A DNA stretch of 64,000 bases from Prochilodus magdalenae (Eukaryota > Chordata > Actinopteri > Characiformes > Prochilodontidae), in assembly GCA_024036415.1 (NCBI GenBank), contig JAMWET010007157.1, forward strand, positions 1,975,501 to 2,039,500. The letters run 5' to 3'. Positions 23,392 through 35,745 of this stretch are shown here, in pieces; within the stretch, counting starts at the first letter, position 1, and each line of letters starts with the position of its first letter. The notes under the pieces were generated by a model that worked only from the letters and a program-made list of their open reading frames with translations, searched no databases and had not been told where the DNA came from. A program made the translations under genes and the position numbers.

Positions 23392-24826
23392 CAGCGGTGT
23401 GAAAAAGTGTTTGCCCCCTTCATGAATTCTTATTTTTTGCATGTTTGTCACTCTTAAATGTTTCAGATCATCAAACATTTAAATATTAGTTAAACACAAC
23501 ACAAGTGAACAAAAAAATAGGTTTTGAATGAAGGTTTTTATTATTAAGGGGGAAAAAAAATCCAAACCTACATGGCCCTGTGTTTGCCCCCTAAACTGGT
23601 TGGGCCAAGTTTAGCAGCAACAACTGCAATCAAGCGTTTGCAGTAACTTGCAATGAGTCTTTCACAGCACTGTGGAGGAATTCTGGCCCACCCATCTTTG
23701 CAGAATTGTTGTAATTCAGCCACATTGGAGGGTTTTTAAACATGAACCGCCTTTTTAAGGCATCTCAATAGGATTCAGGTCAGGACATTGATTAGGCCAC
23801 TCCAAAGTCTTCACTTTGTTTTTCTTCAGTCATTCAGAGGTGGACTTGCTGGTGTGTTTTGGATCATTGTCCTACTGCAGAACCCAAGTTCGTTTTAGCT
23901 TGAGGTCACGAAAAGATGGGGATCTTTTGGTAACCTTCAGGATCTTTTGGTAGACAGTGGAATTCATATTTTCATTTATCACAGCAATTCTTCCAGGTCC
24001 TGAAGCAGCAAAACATCCTCAGACCATCACACTACCACCACCATATTTTACTGTAGGTATGATGTTCTTTTTCTAAAATGCAGTGTTACTTTTATGACAG
24101 ATGTAATGAGACACACCCCTTCCAAAAAGTTCAGCTTTTGTCTCGTCAGTCCGCAAGGTATTTTTCCAAAAGTCTTGGGGATCATCAAGATGTTTTCTGG
24201 CTAAATTGATACGAGCCTTAATGTTCTCTTTGCTCAGCAGTGATTTTCATGTTGGCACTCTGCCATGCGGGCCATTTTTGTCCAGTCTCTTTCTAATGGT
24301 GTAGTCATGAACGCTGACCTTAACTGAGGCAGGTGTAGCCTGCTGTTCTTTGGATGTTGTTGTGGGCGCTTTGTGACCTCTTGGATGAGCTGCGCTCTTG
24401 GGGTAATTTATGGTCGGCGGCCACGCCCAGGAATGTTTACCACTGCTCCATGTTTTCGCAATTTGTGGATAATGGAATTTCTTTGGATCTTGGCATGATG
24501 TCTAGCTTTAGAGTATATTTTGGTCTGCTTCGCTTTGTCAGGCAGGTCCTATTTAAGTGATTTCTTGATTGAGAACAGGTGTGGCAGTAATCAGGCCTGG
24601 GTGTGGGCTACAGAAATTGATCTTTGAAATTGCTATGATAAAACAAAAGTTTTGTAGGTTTGAAAATTTTTTCTGCCTTACTAATAAAAACCTTTATTTA
24701 AAAAATGAAATTTATGTTGTCTTTGAGTAATATTTAAATTTGTTTGATGGTCTGAAACATTTACGAGTGACAAACATGCAAAAAATAGGAAATCATGAAG
24801 GGGCAAACAATTTTTCACACCACTGT
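23392..24826 (-). mobile_element. Tc1-like transposon with both ends, dead transposase
   Basis: The left end CAGCGGTGTGAAAAAGTGTT and the right end, reverse-complemented, CAGTGGTGTGAAAAATTGTT form a terminal inverted repeat bordered by TA on each side. An inner copy of the end motif (TGTGTTTGCCCCCTA, 23,580) follows the usual long-repeat design. The minus strand carries the transposase relic: near the start (about 24,500) MPRSKEIPLSTNCENMEQW, and near the end (about 23,780) QCPDLNPIEM, the catalytic Glu region. Stops and frameshifts are frequent, so it makes no protein. At 1,435 bp the element is close to full length. It lies inside a MITE copy, so it is younger than that MITE. Confidence 0.9.
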
Positions 24827-24905
24827 ATAATTTAAGTGAAGCTGATAAAATGGACAATAAGTCTAGATCCAAGGTGGTGTACTTAATAAAGTGGCCAGTG
24901 GGTGC
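24827..24905 (-). mobile_element. MITE, right part of the split copy
   Basis: After the duplicated TA, the sequence TAATTTAAGTGAAGCTGATA..AATGGACAATAAGTCTAGA continues the MITE arm broken off at 23,391. Removing the Tc1 element and one TA rejoins the two parts as CACCTATAATTTAAG, close to the expected MITE arm. Confidence 0.75.
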
Positions 24906-26179
24906 AGACAGGCCTCTAGTTACAATAATACCACTTAACAAACAGTATTTAAGGTTTTTATCTTTTATAGGCTTTGAATCTGACACAAGTACAGGTTTTT
25001 CTGTCCTTCCTTTTACTGCAGGAAGGCAACCCAGTGCTATGAGTGTGTGGTTGTCAAGAAACTGCTACTGGTAAAATTATCTTGAAAAAAAAAAGCAAAT
25101 CGAAGGCACTGCTTTTATTCCAAGAAAAACTGCCTGTCCCAAAGGTTAGACACTAACATTATTAAATTGTGTTTAAAGTTGTATGTGTGCCCCAACTTAA
25201 AAAGGGTTGGGACAGTATGTGTAATGCTAAAATTCTGTCTGGCATGTATGTACAAATATGTTTTATATTTTGCTTATATGCTATAACATACATTCTCTCT
25301 GTGCCTTAGTCCATTTTCGAACTTAGTCCGTTTTCAAACTTAAGGTAAGTTGTCAACATTTGTGGCTACAGCCATATCTCAGCCATCTAAAACCTAGTTC
25401 TGATATCTTATTGGTAAAGAAATAAAACAAAACAAAAAAAATGATACAGATACAACTACAGAGGAAATCTCTGTGTGCTACATCACCATCATTAGTGAGG
25501 TGGGAAAATACATGGGGTACTGGAGTGCTTTGAGAGATGCTCTCCTCTATTATGAGTCCTGTCACATTCACCTGCTAGATGTGCATCTACAAAAGGGACC
25601 TAGTGCACAGAATAGGGCATTCTCATTCACTGGCAGTGAGGGACTCACGACCCGGGTAAAATTAGATTTATAAAATTGAGCTCAGCTCAAGCAGGATCTT
25701 TTTTTTTGACGATAATTTTTATAGAGGAGGATGTAAATGAACATTAAGATGTGTGTATATATGACTTTTGTTCTAAAATGCATTAAACACGTCTCTTAAT
25801 GGTCTATGTTGCCCATGATATACATTTGCATTATGTATATCATTATACATATCATTAACACTCTTCTTTCTACAAAGATATAAATATACAGCATTCTGGA
25901 ATGAAACTCTAGTCAGTAAGAATTTAATTATACAGAAATATTCAAATAAGTACAAAGAATATAATACAAAAGTAGTGATTTTGTGTATGCCAATGTGATT
26001 GATTAACCATTTCCAAATTTCTACTGTAACAGCCTTGTATCGTTTGTAGTTATCATTTAACACTTGGTGTGGCCAATTAATGCTTCATTATATAAAATCT
26101 GGAATTTAGTTCTTCAGACTAGTTCTCAGCTATGTATTTGTTTGCTGTTTACCTGGTAGATGTATTTCAGACAGAGGAG
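24906..26179. other. Non-coding DNA, no gene seen
   Basis: No gene. At about 25,190-25,220 the pair CCCCAACTTAAAAA / GGGTTGGGACAG resembles the end of another fish mariner-type repeat, but the match is too short to call. Other frames are short and on both strands. Confidence 0.45.
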
Positions 26180-26292
26180 TGCTGCTGTGGGGGTCGTGAC
26201 CATTGAAGAAACATGGCGATTACCAAAATATGTAGAAAAATAGATGGACTACAGTCTGTAATTGTAGAACCACAAAGTGCACCACCTATACA
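26180..26292 (-). mobile_element. MITE, right-arm fragment
   Basis: The arm GGGGGTCGTGACCATTGAAG..GATGGACTACAGTCTGTAA..TTGTAGAACCACAAAGTGCAC belongs to the same foldback element as 19,496-19,928, truncated on both sides. Confidence 0.7.
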
Positions 26293-27299
26293 GACAATAT
26301 ATCCACAACATACAAACAACATATATACAGCTGTTGGTTCTAAATTGGCAAAAATGTCACTCAAGTCATAAAAACAGCTACCAGCTCTACATGTTTAAGA
26401 CTTTATAACAGAGACAAGCTCATTTAATTAATCCAAATATTGTCAGCTTTCATTAAATGCTGGTGACTGGTGGCAGACGCAGCTTTGTGCAGGATGTCGG
26501 AGCCATTTAAAACAATGGCCAGATATGAACCCCAGGCATGTGTCTCAATGTAAATTAAAACATCTGTCTCCATCCACCTGTTCCAGACTTCCACTCACAC
26601 AATTTATCTAGAAAAATTAATGAAAATCTAAGATGCGAATGTTCGGCGGATTGGCTACATCACTAATCTGGCAAAAGCTCTGCTCTTGAAGGGCAACAGG
26701 ATTGTTCACAGTAAAATGCTTCCATGGGGCATTTCTTAAAAGACCAGAATATACATAGCTTCACAGGTCAATATTACTAAAATTAAAGCTATGAGTATAT
26801 ATATATATATAGCAATTAGCTGGGCTGAGGCATTTCTTAGAAACACAAGTCTCAAAGACTTCATTTTTCTTTCTTTCTTTAGGAAGCATTATGCAAGAGA
26901 TCATTTATACATGAGGAACTATATGTCTTTCTCTGTAAGAGATGAAAAGCAGCCGTATTAAAACCCTCATCATGTCCCTCAATCCAACAAACCTTCTCTG
27001 TCAGCCTGTTTGTATTTAGTGATTTATTGTCACGTCAATAAGAGAAACATGTAAATAGTTCACAGTAATGCTAAATAATATGCCAGTATGTGTGTGTGTG
27101 TGTGTGTTGTGAGGGTGTATGTATTTAAATATGTATAAGTATCACAAGATAGGCCTGGAAAGGGTTAAAATGGTAAATTCTCTTTGCACATTAGTGTATA
27201 CAAATTTATTTTCAACCTTTGCATGTTTCAAAACACCAGCTGCATGAGGTGCATGACAAGTTGCTGACCATCTAGTACACGGACTAGCCATTTTGTATA
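26293..27299. other. Non-coding DNA, no gene seen
   Basis: No gene. Contains a short (GT)n tract at 27,088-27,110 and a short TA run near 26,796. Confidence 0.5.
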
Positions 27300-27900
27300 G
27301 CTGTTGTGGGCACTTTGTCCATTTGCATGCACTTGCTGTTGCTCATCTCCATCCACACCAGGACCCATCCCTTTATTTCACTCAGTCGTTACCTTGAGCG
27401 TTTGTTTTCATTTTGCTCCCTTGAACCCTGCCACCCGGGCGGTGACACACAGGGAAGATGGAGAGGCGGAGCACCACAGAATGATCACTATCATTAACAT
27501 TCACGCCGGTTCACTTATCATCCCTGACTCTCGCGACATGGCAGCCATTACCTCTTGTCCGCAGGTGGAGCACCGCCATACATATTGCATCGTGCCACCA
27601 CCGATTTATGTATCCTGTAACAAAAGGAAAGTCTAATGAAAAAATACAGAGGGCAATCTTTTATGCTCCTCCACTCGTGCACTTTCCTGAGGGGGCGATC
27701 ATGGCCTTTGCACAGCCTGGATGATGGTGAAGAGCAGGGGGAGTGGCAGCCCACCTCTCTGTCTGTTGGCCCTCTGTACTCTGCTGTCAGTTAAGTTCCA
27801 GTTTCCAGAGTGAGAAGGATTAATCCAAGGCTGTGAGGGCCTATACAAGCTCAGAGTATGTGGCACCTGCCCAGAGAGCACGGCCCTGTCAAGCGATAAA
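27300..27900. promoter_or_regulatory. Candidate conserved non-coding island A
   Basis: The segment is repeat-free and more GC-balanced than its surroundings, with runs such as CACGCCGGTTCACTTATCAT and CGACATGGCAGCCATTACC that look like constrained DNA. The two overlapping frames (27,304-27,636) differ in phase, lack domain motifs and do not show codon-like structure. Assignment as regulatory DNA is inference only; conservation cannot be measured here. Confidence 0.3.
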
Positions 27901-28239
27901 ATGGATTTTTTATGTTTAGATATTTGAAAATGGCGTGATCACACAGCATATTTGTGAGTAGTCAAACCTGATGGGGTCTTCCGATTTCATTCTCCAAAGT
28001 CTGATGGTGCTTTGGGTATTATTTATTTATTTGTGTTTGTTTGTTTATTTATGGCAATTTTCTTTGGTTTGTAGAGTCAGGTGGACTATATGAAAATATT
28101 ACCCCTTAAAGGAGTGCCTGCGGACATTTCTTTAGTTTCCTTTACAAAACATTTCCTCCCATTATTGTACAAATATATGACTCAAAATGCACAAGAATAT
28201 GATGAATACCTTTACCATGTTGTTCCAATCTATTTATAA
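27901..28239. other. Non-coding DNA, TTTA-rich patch
   Basis: Nothing recognised except a TTTA/TTTG simple run at 28,019-28,052. Confidence 0.5.
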
Positions 28240-28690
28240 TTATTGCTGAAAAGAGTCTCCCAAAACACAGGTAACCTAATTCTACACAAGCCTGTGGAGT
28301 GGCATTGCTCCTCCGAGGCAGGCTGTATAAATAGAATCCATAATGAACTGGAGCGAGATGCCATCATTTATCTCTCCCTCTCACAAACACAGTTCAGGTC
28401 TCTCCTCATTTTCCTAATGATCTCCTTCTTTTCGCTATGTGTTTTACTTTAAGGTGCGCAGGATCCCAGCTTAATGGGCACAATTCATCATTGGCTATTT
28501 CTGCCCAAGTCTGGTTTATCCGGGAAACTTGAGGGACAAAACAAATTGCCAAAACAAATGCATTTTCGTTGAGGCAATTGACTTATTTTTCAAAGAAATA
28601 GGTGAATGGCAAAAAGTGGACAGAGACGTGATTTCAGTCAGTCTAAGGGTTAAGTTTGAACCATTCAAAGCCATTGCTTTGGTCTGAAAA
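28240..28690. promoter_or_regulatory. Candidate conserved non-coding island B
   Basis: Repeat-free segment with word-rich complexity. It contains GCTGTATAAATAGAATCC (TATA or MEF2-like), CCTAATGATCTCC and GAGGCAATTGACTTA (homeodomain-like CAATTG). No coding frame of interest on either strand. Function is inferred from sequence texture alone. Confidence 0.3.
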
Positions 28691-29099
28691 AGCTTCAAAT
28701 GTCTGTTATATATCAGCCAGTTATACCGATTTGAAATATAGACATATGCAGTGGTATTGTTATATAGTGTATAGATTGTTGTCTAAACAGATCTAAACTA
28801 AATTTCAAATGAGCAAATGCAGCACAAATCAAACTTCTGGGTTGGCAGTAGTTCTCAATTGTTTTGACAGATTGGCTTAGGTGATACTAGGCTGTGTTCT
28901 TCTGCCAATCCTTTCCCTTTCCCCTTAATTTGATGAATATTAAAATGCTTTAAAATGTCATTAAGTTCATTATTTGGCACAAATGTTTTTGTCATTCATA
29001 TTAAATATTGTTTGTAGTCTCAGAAAATAACTCATTGTTAAGTCAGGGGCCAGTGGAAAATGGCAACATAAAGGTTCTGCGATAAGATTTTCATAAGAA

Positions 29100-29390
29100 G
29101 AGATGCGGGGGGTAGGGGGAGGGGTGGTAGTGGATGAATCTCGGGCCACAGCCTACGGGCAGTGCCACTGCTCTGCGTGGTAGATTGCGTCCTGGCCCAG
29201 GCCCAAATGAAGGCCTGCTTTTTAACCACTGATTCCCCCATTTGCTTTAGGAGGCCTGCGGCCTGGCAGGCTGCGCAGCGCATTATCAGCCTGCAGCAGC
29301 ACTTAAAACACATTTCAGGCCAGGCTAACAGCTGGCATCCTGGCTGTGAGGCACGTCTACAGTGAGAATCTCAGGCTGGGTGGGGTGCAA
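29100..29390. promoter_or_regulatory. Candidate conserved non-coding island C, GC-rich
   Basis: A local GC-rich peak (…CCTGCGGCCTGGCAGGCTGC…, 29,260) with CAGCAGCACTTAAAACAC and several CAGGC/GCCTG palindromic words. The overlapping frames on both strands have no known domain. Could be regulatory or a decayed exon; the latter lacks support because no splice-flanked open frame stands out. Confidence 0.28.
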
Positions 29391-32300
29391 GGGGGGATGT
29401 GGTGGAGGTGTGGAAACGGGAAGCTGGGATGGCAAAACCAATCACACTGGGCAAAATAACACCTTTGAAAGATGAATCAGAGTGTTTGTGTAATTGTGAT
29501 TCACTTATGGGCTATATTTTGAAATATGTTTTTAATTTAGGTTATTTGATTATATGCCTTTCTCTTTTTTTAATGTTGTGGGTGGACACACTAAACACAA
29601 TGTCATTAGCTGGATTGTGTGTAGGAAGTAATCTTTAGGTTTTGCGTCTCATGAGGGGTTTACTGACGATGAATCGAACACAGAATGAGCATGTTGGTCG
29701 AATTAAAAAATCGTTAAAATGCTAATCTATATCTGTATTTCACCTTGATAATAAAGTTTTAAACCTCTGGAATTTGAGTGAGTGAGTAAGTGACCATGTG
29801 GTGTGTGAACCATTGCCAAAGGCCAGTGATTGTCCATAGAGTTATGCTGTGTTCAACATGGCAGCCTCTGTCTCTCTGTCTCTCTTTCGCTCGGTCTCTG
29901 TCCCATGCCTTTGGTTTTCAATCTCATGCTTCACATCCACTGAGCCCACACCATCAGGGGTTCTTATTTACGACCAAGGGGCTGCACACTTTTCCCCACT
30001 CAGCGTACGCACCACCTCAATGCCCCTCTGCTGTCCCTAGCTTCATCGTCTCTTCTGTACTGTGCTGAGAGCTCATTATTGTCAGCTTCTCAATGCACTG
30101 GTAGGCAAGGTGTCAGCATAGTCTAGTCCTCTCCTATTTTCAATTATTCTTCCTGTCTAGCACAGACTGTGTGACAATGTCCTCTATTTTTGTGGTGCTA
30201 TTTTAAAGGATATGTTATGTAGTTTTTCTGAAATGCCTCAGTGATTCCCCATACAGATTTACAGTATGTTCTGTGAGTTTGGTGATGTCTGACTATTGCT
30301 GAGAACATTGTGCTACTGGATGGAAGTGATATTTGGCATTACAGATTACTTGGCATTGACTGATTTTCATCACAGCCTTCTGAGGCCAGTATGGTTTTAT
30401 TTAACTGTGTCACACACATCATTTGTGTGCTAAGGTTCAAGAAACCTATTCCATATTCAGCCCTTCTGAAATGCATGATAAAGCGTGTCCTATCTTTTAA
30501 AGTGCCCATAGAGAAATGTGTGCTGTGAGTGACTGTAAATATGAGGCATCCACCAGTGCTTCCGCATCTTTTTGCCAAATACTAAGATAACGCCACCATG
30601 CCCTCTTGTATCATTCCGTTGGTATCAGGCTGTGCTGGTTAATTTTTTCTTACTTTAACAAGCCTGTGAATGTCTTCAGACTGAAATTGAAAGGAACATT
30701 GCCTTTAAGCATTTAATATCCACTTTTCTGTGGGTTTATGTACACAACTGATCACAGTTCATCATAATTCATAATTCATATATAATATTATAGCATAGTA
30801 TAGTAGAGTATAGTAAGGCTGCCTTGTGTTAAGTCTCATTTAAAAAGAAGTGCATACTGAAACATTCCAACTCATAATAATAATTTGACTATAATCTTAA
30901 TACTCATGCTAGATGTAAATGTTTTCACCAATGAAGCTTGGTTTCATTTTTGGACTAGGACGTGAACTTTTGAAACTTTAATAATGTTTACTACATTAAA
31001 ACATATATATATATTAACCAAAGAAATTTAAGCTTTTGATATGGGAATTATTAATATGTTGGGACGAGGGCTGGGTTTGTTCAAAATTCTTTGAAACTGT
31101 TTAATGCCACTAACTTCATGAACATTACTTATTTCAATAATTTCTTTTAAACTACAAACCAGAACTGAGTGTGAGGGCTGACATAATAGAATGTGCACAA
31201 AATACAAATGAAGAAAACAGGCAGATTTCAAGCTGGACAGTTGTTTGGAAAATTCTAGCAGGAGCTGGGTTAAAAAATCTGCTCTACTGGAAACCAGTTG
31301 TTGTAGTTATGAAAGTGAAAAAAAAAATTATTCTTGCTTGATATAGAATTCAAAATGCTCAACAGTTCAGGGTCTAATCTGTGATATTCTTGGGTATTCT
31401 TGATATTCTATTCATAATGCACCAGTTGTTTACAGTGGATGACAGGGTGAATGGTGACAGGTCAATTTAGTACCTGAATTTTTTTATTTTGAAGTCATGC
31501 TGTTGTACAATGGGTAGAATTTGGTTTGGCCCTATCTTGCAAGGACATCCCTAAAAAGACATCATCAGGATAGCAGCATATTGTTTAATAAGAATGCTAG
31601 CGCACTAATCAACCCCCAATGCCATCACTCATTAGCTTTGTGCTATGATAAAATGTGGGATGTTCTCGCCCCCTTTAGCCTGGAGTACTCAGAATCCAGG
31701 AATTCCAAAAGAAATTTCACACTTTGATTTGTTGAACCTCAGAACACTTATCCACTTTACCTCAGGTCATCTTAATCAATGACAAGTATGTCATGAGTCG
31801 GGCAGATTAAAAGGCTTGAATTTCAAGCAAGGCAAGTGGACTGCTACTAGGAGAAAATCCTGAAGTATCCCCCACCTAGCAGCAGTTCAATAATTAAAAA
31901 ACAAAAAAGTATTTTAATTGTATTGTCAGCATTAAGCTCTGCAGCATCCTCCTGAACACATGTGCTTTCCACTTCATCAGATTCTACAGCAGCGACTTAT
32001 CTTGGAGTTTATTGGATATAGAACGTTTGATGGCCATAACCAGACCTAACCTGACTAGGTTTTAACAGTCTGATATGTACTTTTCAGTAGTTTTCAGGTG
32101 ATGGGTGTAAAATGTAAATCGGTGAAAATTATCATTGTCTGTAACCGAGTCTAATGTAACTAACTACAAACTTAATTTAAATATGAAATTCATGCCTTTT
32201 TAAACTTGTAGTTGTTGATGTTGATTTCTGTGAGCTGCTGAAACCACTGACAGCTGATCCAAGCATGTCCAAGTGTGATGCACTAACATACTGTAAAATG

Positions 32301-33241
32301 TTATGATCCAGAACAGCCTTTTAGCATTTTATTGTTGATGATTAAACTAAAAATATGATTACAACCAGACTAATCTATTAACTTTGGCATAATAACAATA
32401 ATATTTTAACAAATAAGGAAAGTAAACAAGGCCAAGTCCCATGAGAACAGGAAAGTTTTAACTAGTTTTAAGTTGATACAATATATTGGATTGTTCTGCA
32501 CGCATTACTTGTTTTCCTATACTTAATAGATTTTTTACTTTGTGATTTCTGAACTTCAAGGTTTGATTATTCATGACTAACAAATTAAACTAAACTAAAA
32601 ATGATTGTAATATCTGATATCCATATAGTGTTTAAATGATTTGCCTGTTTTTACAACTGTTTTTTTTTTTTTTTTAATGAGGTTATACTCAACTTTGTTG
32701 CCCTGTATTATTTGAGACACTTTTACATTCATCAAAATATATCTGGTGGAGGTAATAAAAAAAAAGGGTAATAAGTGGCAATAGCTAATTCATCTAAAGC
32801 TCTACCATCTTCCATTGGTTTGAGGCTGGAGCATAAGCTATGCACTGGGCTCAAATAAAGGGCAGCATCTGGTGCTCAATTTGTCATGCCTGAATTACCT
32901 GGGAGCTGATAAGAGCGGAAGTTTTAATAAAAGTTGGGAGCTGGAGATAGCAGACTGAAGGACACTGATGAAGTGTCTAGGGGCCTATTTCCACCCTGAG
33001 ATAAGGACCTAAAGAAAGAAAGAGGATGGTGGGTCGGCAGGCCAGAGGTGTGAGAGCACACACTAATGTGAATGTGTGCATGCGTGTGTGTGCTTTTTTT
33101 CTCTCATTCATTTATATTCTTCTTTCTTTGTAAGAGTGTTAATAAGATGATACACATCCAAATTTTGAAAAAGAAAAAAAAAAAGATAAATACGCAAATA
33201 AATAATGATGATCTAAACAAAGAAAAGCCTGTGTGGATCAC
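29391..33241. other. Non-coding DNA, no gene seen
   Basis: About 3.9 kb of AT-rich unique DNA without recognised repeats apart from short A or T runs (for example 32,660). The part at 32,800-33,060 is slightly more complex and could be a minor conserved patch. Frames near 29,790-30,068 are two overlapping phases of the same DNA without motifs. Confidence 0.5.
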
Positions 33242-33446
<205 letters not shown>

Positions 33447-33594
33447 TTCTTTCTCTCCTCCCCACATTCTCTCATTCTCTCTCCCTGTGATTTTTGGCTC
33501 CCTGCCAGCATCCATAGCTCACCCTCAGCTGTGGCGGCAAGCTCCAGATGTGCCAACGGCACAAGCATTTTTTCACGGTGTGTCTGAGTGCTTG

Positions 33595-33672
33595 CTTGTG
33601 AGCGAGAGTGTGTTTGTGTGTGTGCGTGCATGTGTGTGTGCGCATGTGTGTATGTGTGTGGGTGGGTTGGTG
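33595..33672 (+). repeat. Imperfect (GT)n run
   Basis: GTGTGTTTGTGTGTGTGCGT and similar, ending in GGGTGGGTTGGTGGG. Imperfect and therefore probably older than the pure tracts. Confidence 0.85.
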
Positions 33673-34060
33673 GGTTTTTGCCAGCTGACTGCACCGTTTG
33701 ATAACCCGCTCTCTGGATGCCCATCACCGGCCGCAGAGATAGAATTAAATGATGATGATCTTCCCACAAGTTGGGCGCAGAAACAGCGCATATAAATCTT
33801 GATTTCATCTCAGCGTGAGAAGTCTTTATCCATCATCACTCTTAATGAACAAGTCATTAGCCACGATGAATGGCGCGAAGGGCCCCCATGCTCTTTCCAA
33901 CGCTTTTGTTTGTGGCATTCTGGGCGTGGGGAGAGGGGGCAACTTCCGTGCCTTTTCAAGGGGGTCAAACTCATTGCTCCAGATGTGGGGGTTACATCGC
34001 CAGGTCCCTAATGCACCCACACAGTCATGTACTAACCAGGCCTAGAAATAATGACAGCAC
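33673..34060. promoter_or_regulatory. Candidate conserved non-coding island D
   Basis: Balanced, repeat-free sequence: CCCATCACCGGCCGCAGAGA, AATTAAATGATGATGATC, CTTAATGAACAAGTCATTAG and GATGAATGGCGCGAAGGG. Several CATTA/TAATG words suit homeodomain binding. Overlapping frames exist in all plus phases; one (33,870-34,262) starts with a hydrophobic stretch like a signal peptide, but nothing else supports a gene. The flanking CT and GT tracts are typical at edges of such islands. Confidence 0.33.
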
Positions 34061-34589
34061 ATTGAAGAGGTGCTTTTTGATGGTTATTAGTGGGCTGGAC
34101 TATATGTTGCTGTATAAAGCCTCTATGCCGCTAAACAAAGTGGCTTGGGTAATGCAAAGAAAATGTTGTGTTAAGGCAACAGGGTGTCCTGTGTGCTTAA
34201 TTTGGTCTTTTGCATTTGAATGGTCTCTCTGTTTTCCAAGACGTGTTTGGCATCTATTATAAAAGTTAAAGGCATTCTCTAAAGCTAAGGTCTACCAAAA
34301 GTAGAATGTCAACCACCTGCATGAAATTTGAATAATGCAAAATTTTTTCAAATCTATGAAGCACAACAGAGTCACTTTCATCCGAGAAAGTACATTTATG
34401 CTTGCTTTCTTTAGTTTTTGATTTGCAGCAATCCAAAAACACTTAAAAAGGACAAATAAAGATTAAGTATACGTATTTATTAGATAATATTTCTATTTAA
34501 ATACAGAGAATCTGTAGATGATGCTTTTCCATGCCACGATGCAGGGCAACTTGCACATAGACAGTTATAAAGACCACCCTTAACATTAC
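34061..34589. other. Non-coding DNA, no gene seen
   Basis: Nothing recognised. Confidence 0.5.
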
Positions 34590-35085
34590 GTCAACCTCAC
34601 CAAAGACTGCAATAGTGTTGTGCCAGACTGTCATGGAGTGAGTCAGCAAGGCAGCAGGTCATCTTCAGTGACGAGTTCCGCTTTTGCCTTTGTGGAGATG
34701 ACCAACAAGGAGGCCCCGTGGTCAGTGCCAAAATGAAAAATTTGTTTTCAAGCATTACACATCCAAAAAAATCTGGCATCATGATGTGTGGTGCACTTTG
34801 GTATGATGCCAGATCATCTTTGGTCTTCATTACAGGCAGTTTGACAGCCCAGTGCTATGTTAATGACGTCCTGCCCCCAGTGGCCCTCCCATTTCTAAAC
34901 GCACACTTTAGTGCACTACTGCTACAGAACAATGCTCATTCGCATACTGGTGATATCTCAAAAGCTCGCCTTGAATGTAGAAATACTATGCCAGGGTCAG
35001 TCTCACCACCAGACCTATGCCCGATTGAAAATGTGTGGGATGCTATTGGACGTTTGGCATGTTGCTTTAGCAAGTAGGAGAAACA
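34590..35085 (+). pseudogene. Tc1/IS630-like transposase pseudogene, catalytic domain
   Basis: From about 34,660 to the stop at 35,077 one frame stays open for about 139 codons. It starts VIFSDEFRFCLCGDD, with the first catalytic Asp, continues GIMMCGALWYDARSSLVFIT and QCYVNDVLPPVALPF, then LLQNNAHSHTG where the family has QDNARPHTA, and PDLCPIENVWDAIGRLACC with the catalytic Glu. The second Asp is Asn (codon 34,928-34,930), so the enzyme could not work even though the frame is open. The N-terminal DNA-binding half and the inverted ends are not visible. Same subfamily as 3,480-3,722 and 15,270-15,445. Confidence 0.88.
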
Positions 35086-35332
35086 CTACTACTGTATGTG
35101 CAATAAATATTGTTCATCATTTATTGTTCCGGGTAACCTTTATCTTCCTTCTGAATAGCACTGCAATATGACTTTTCCTTCTGGGTGTAACTATGTATTT
35201 GATGATGAATACATAAAAAGTAAATACTGTTCTTTCAGCATCTGAGATTACCATTCCATATATTCAATTACTATGAAAAATGAGTCAAAATAAAATAAAA
35301 TTATTAAATTAAGGATTACATTTTTTTTCATT

Positions 35333-35745
35333 GTCAAGATGTCACATCTGTAGACTCTTTTCTCACCCCTGACCTTCCGGACTCCATTTCCCATAACCCA
35401 CCACCTGATGATGTCATTGTCACATGTCCCATCCCTAAATCCCATTCCGTTTTCTAGATCCAGGTCTCCCAACTATTGATCACACACCTTTACAAATACT
35501 CCTCTCTCACACTGCTCATTGCCTAGTATTGCCACTTATTGTTTTAGACTTTTTTCTGATTTGCTGATTTACTCGTTTGTCTTTGCCCTTTTTAGTACTT
35601 TTCTTGGTCTGATTGTTTGCCTGGTTTGCCTGACTCTGCCTCATCCTTTTGTTATGTCCACCTTGCTCTTGTTCCTGCTGTCTTTGATTACAAATCTGTT
35701 AAATAAACCTCACCTTGACTTGACTCGTCACAATCTGTTTGTCTG
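35333..35745 (+). mobile_element. Solo LTR, Ty3/gypsy-like
   Basis: TGTCAAGATGTCACATCTG begins the segment. A CCGGACTCCATTTCCCATAA block, CACCTGATGATGTC, a pyrimidine-rich middle and AATAAA at 35,702-35,707 follow, with CTCACCTTGACTTGACTCG at the end. This order fits fish gypsy LTRs. The exact ends and target duplication are unclear (a GTCACA word near 35,726 is one option). No internal domain is adjacent. Confidence 0.5.

Noticed and set aside
25190..25225. CCCCAACTT / GGGTTGGGACAG pair resembling a mariner-type repeat end
   Set aside because: The match is too short and neither arm extends.
33870..34262. 130-codon frame starting with a hydrophobic, signal-peptide-like stretch
   Set aside because: Other phases are open over the same DNA, no known secreted family or cysteine pattern is seen, and the DNA looks more like non-coding island D.
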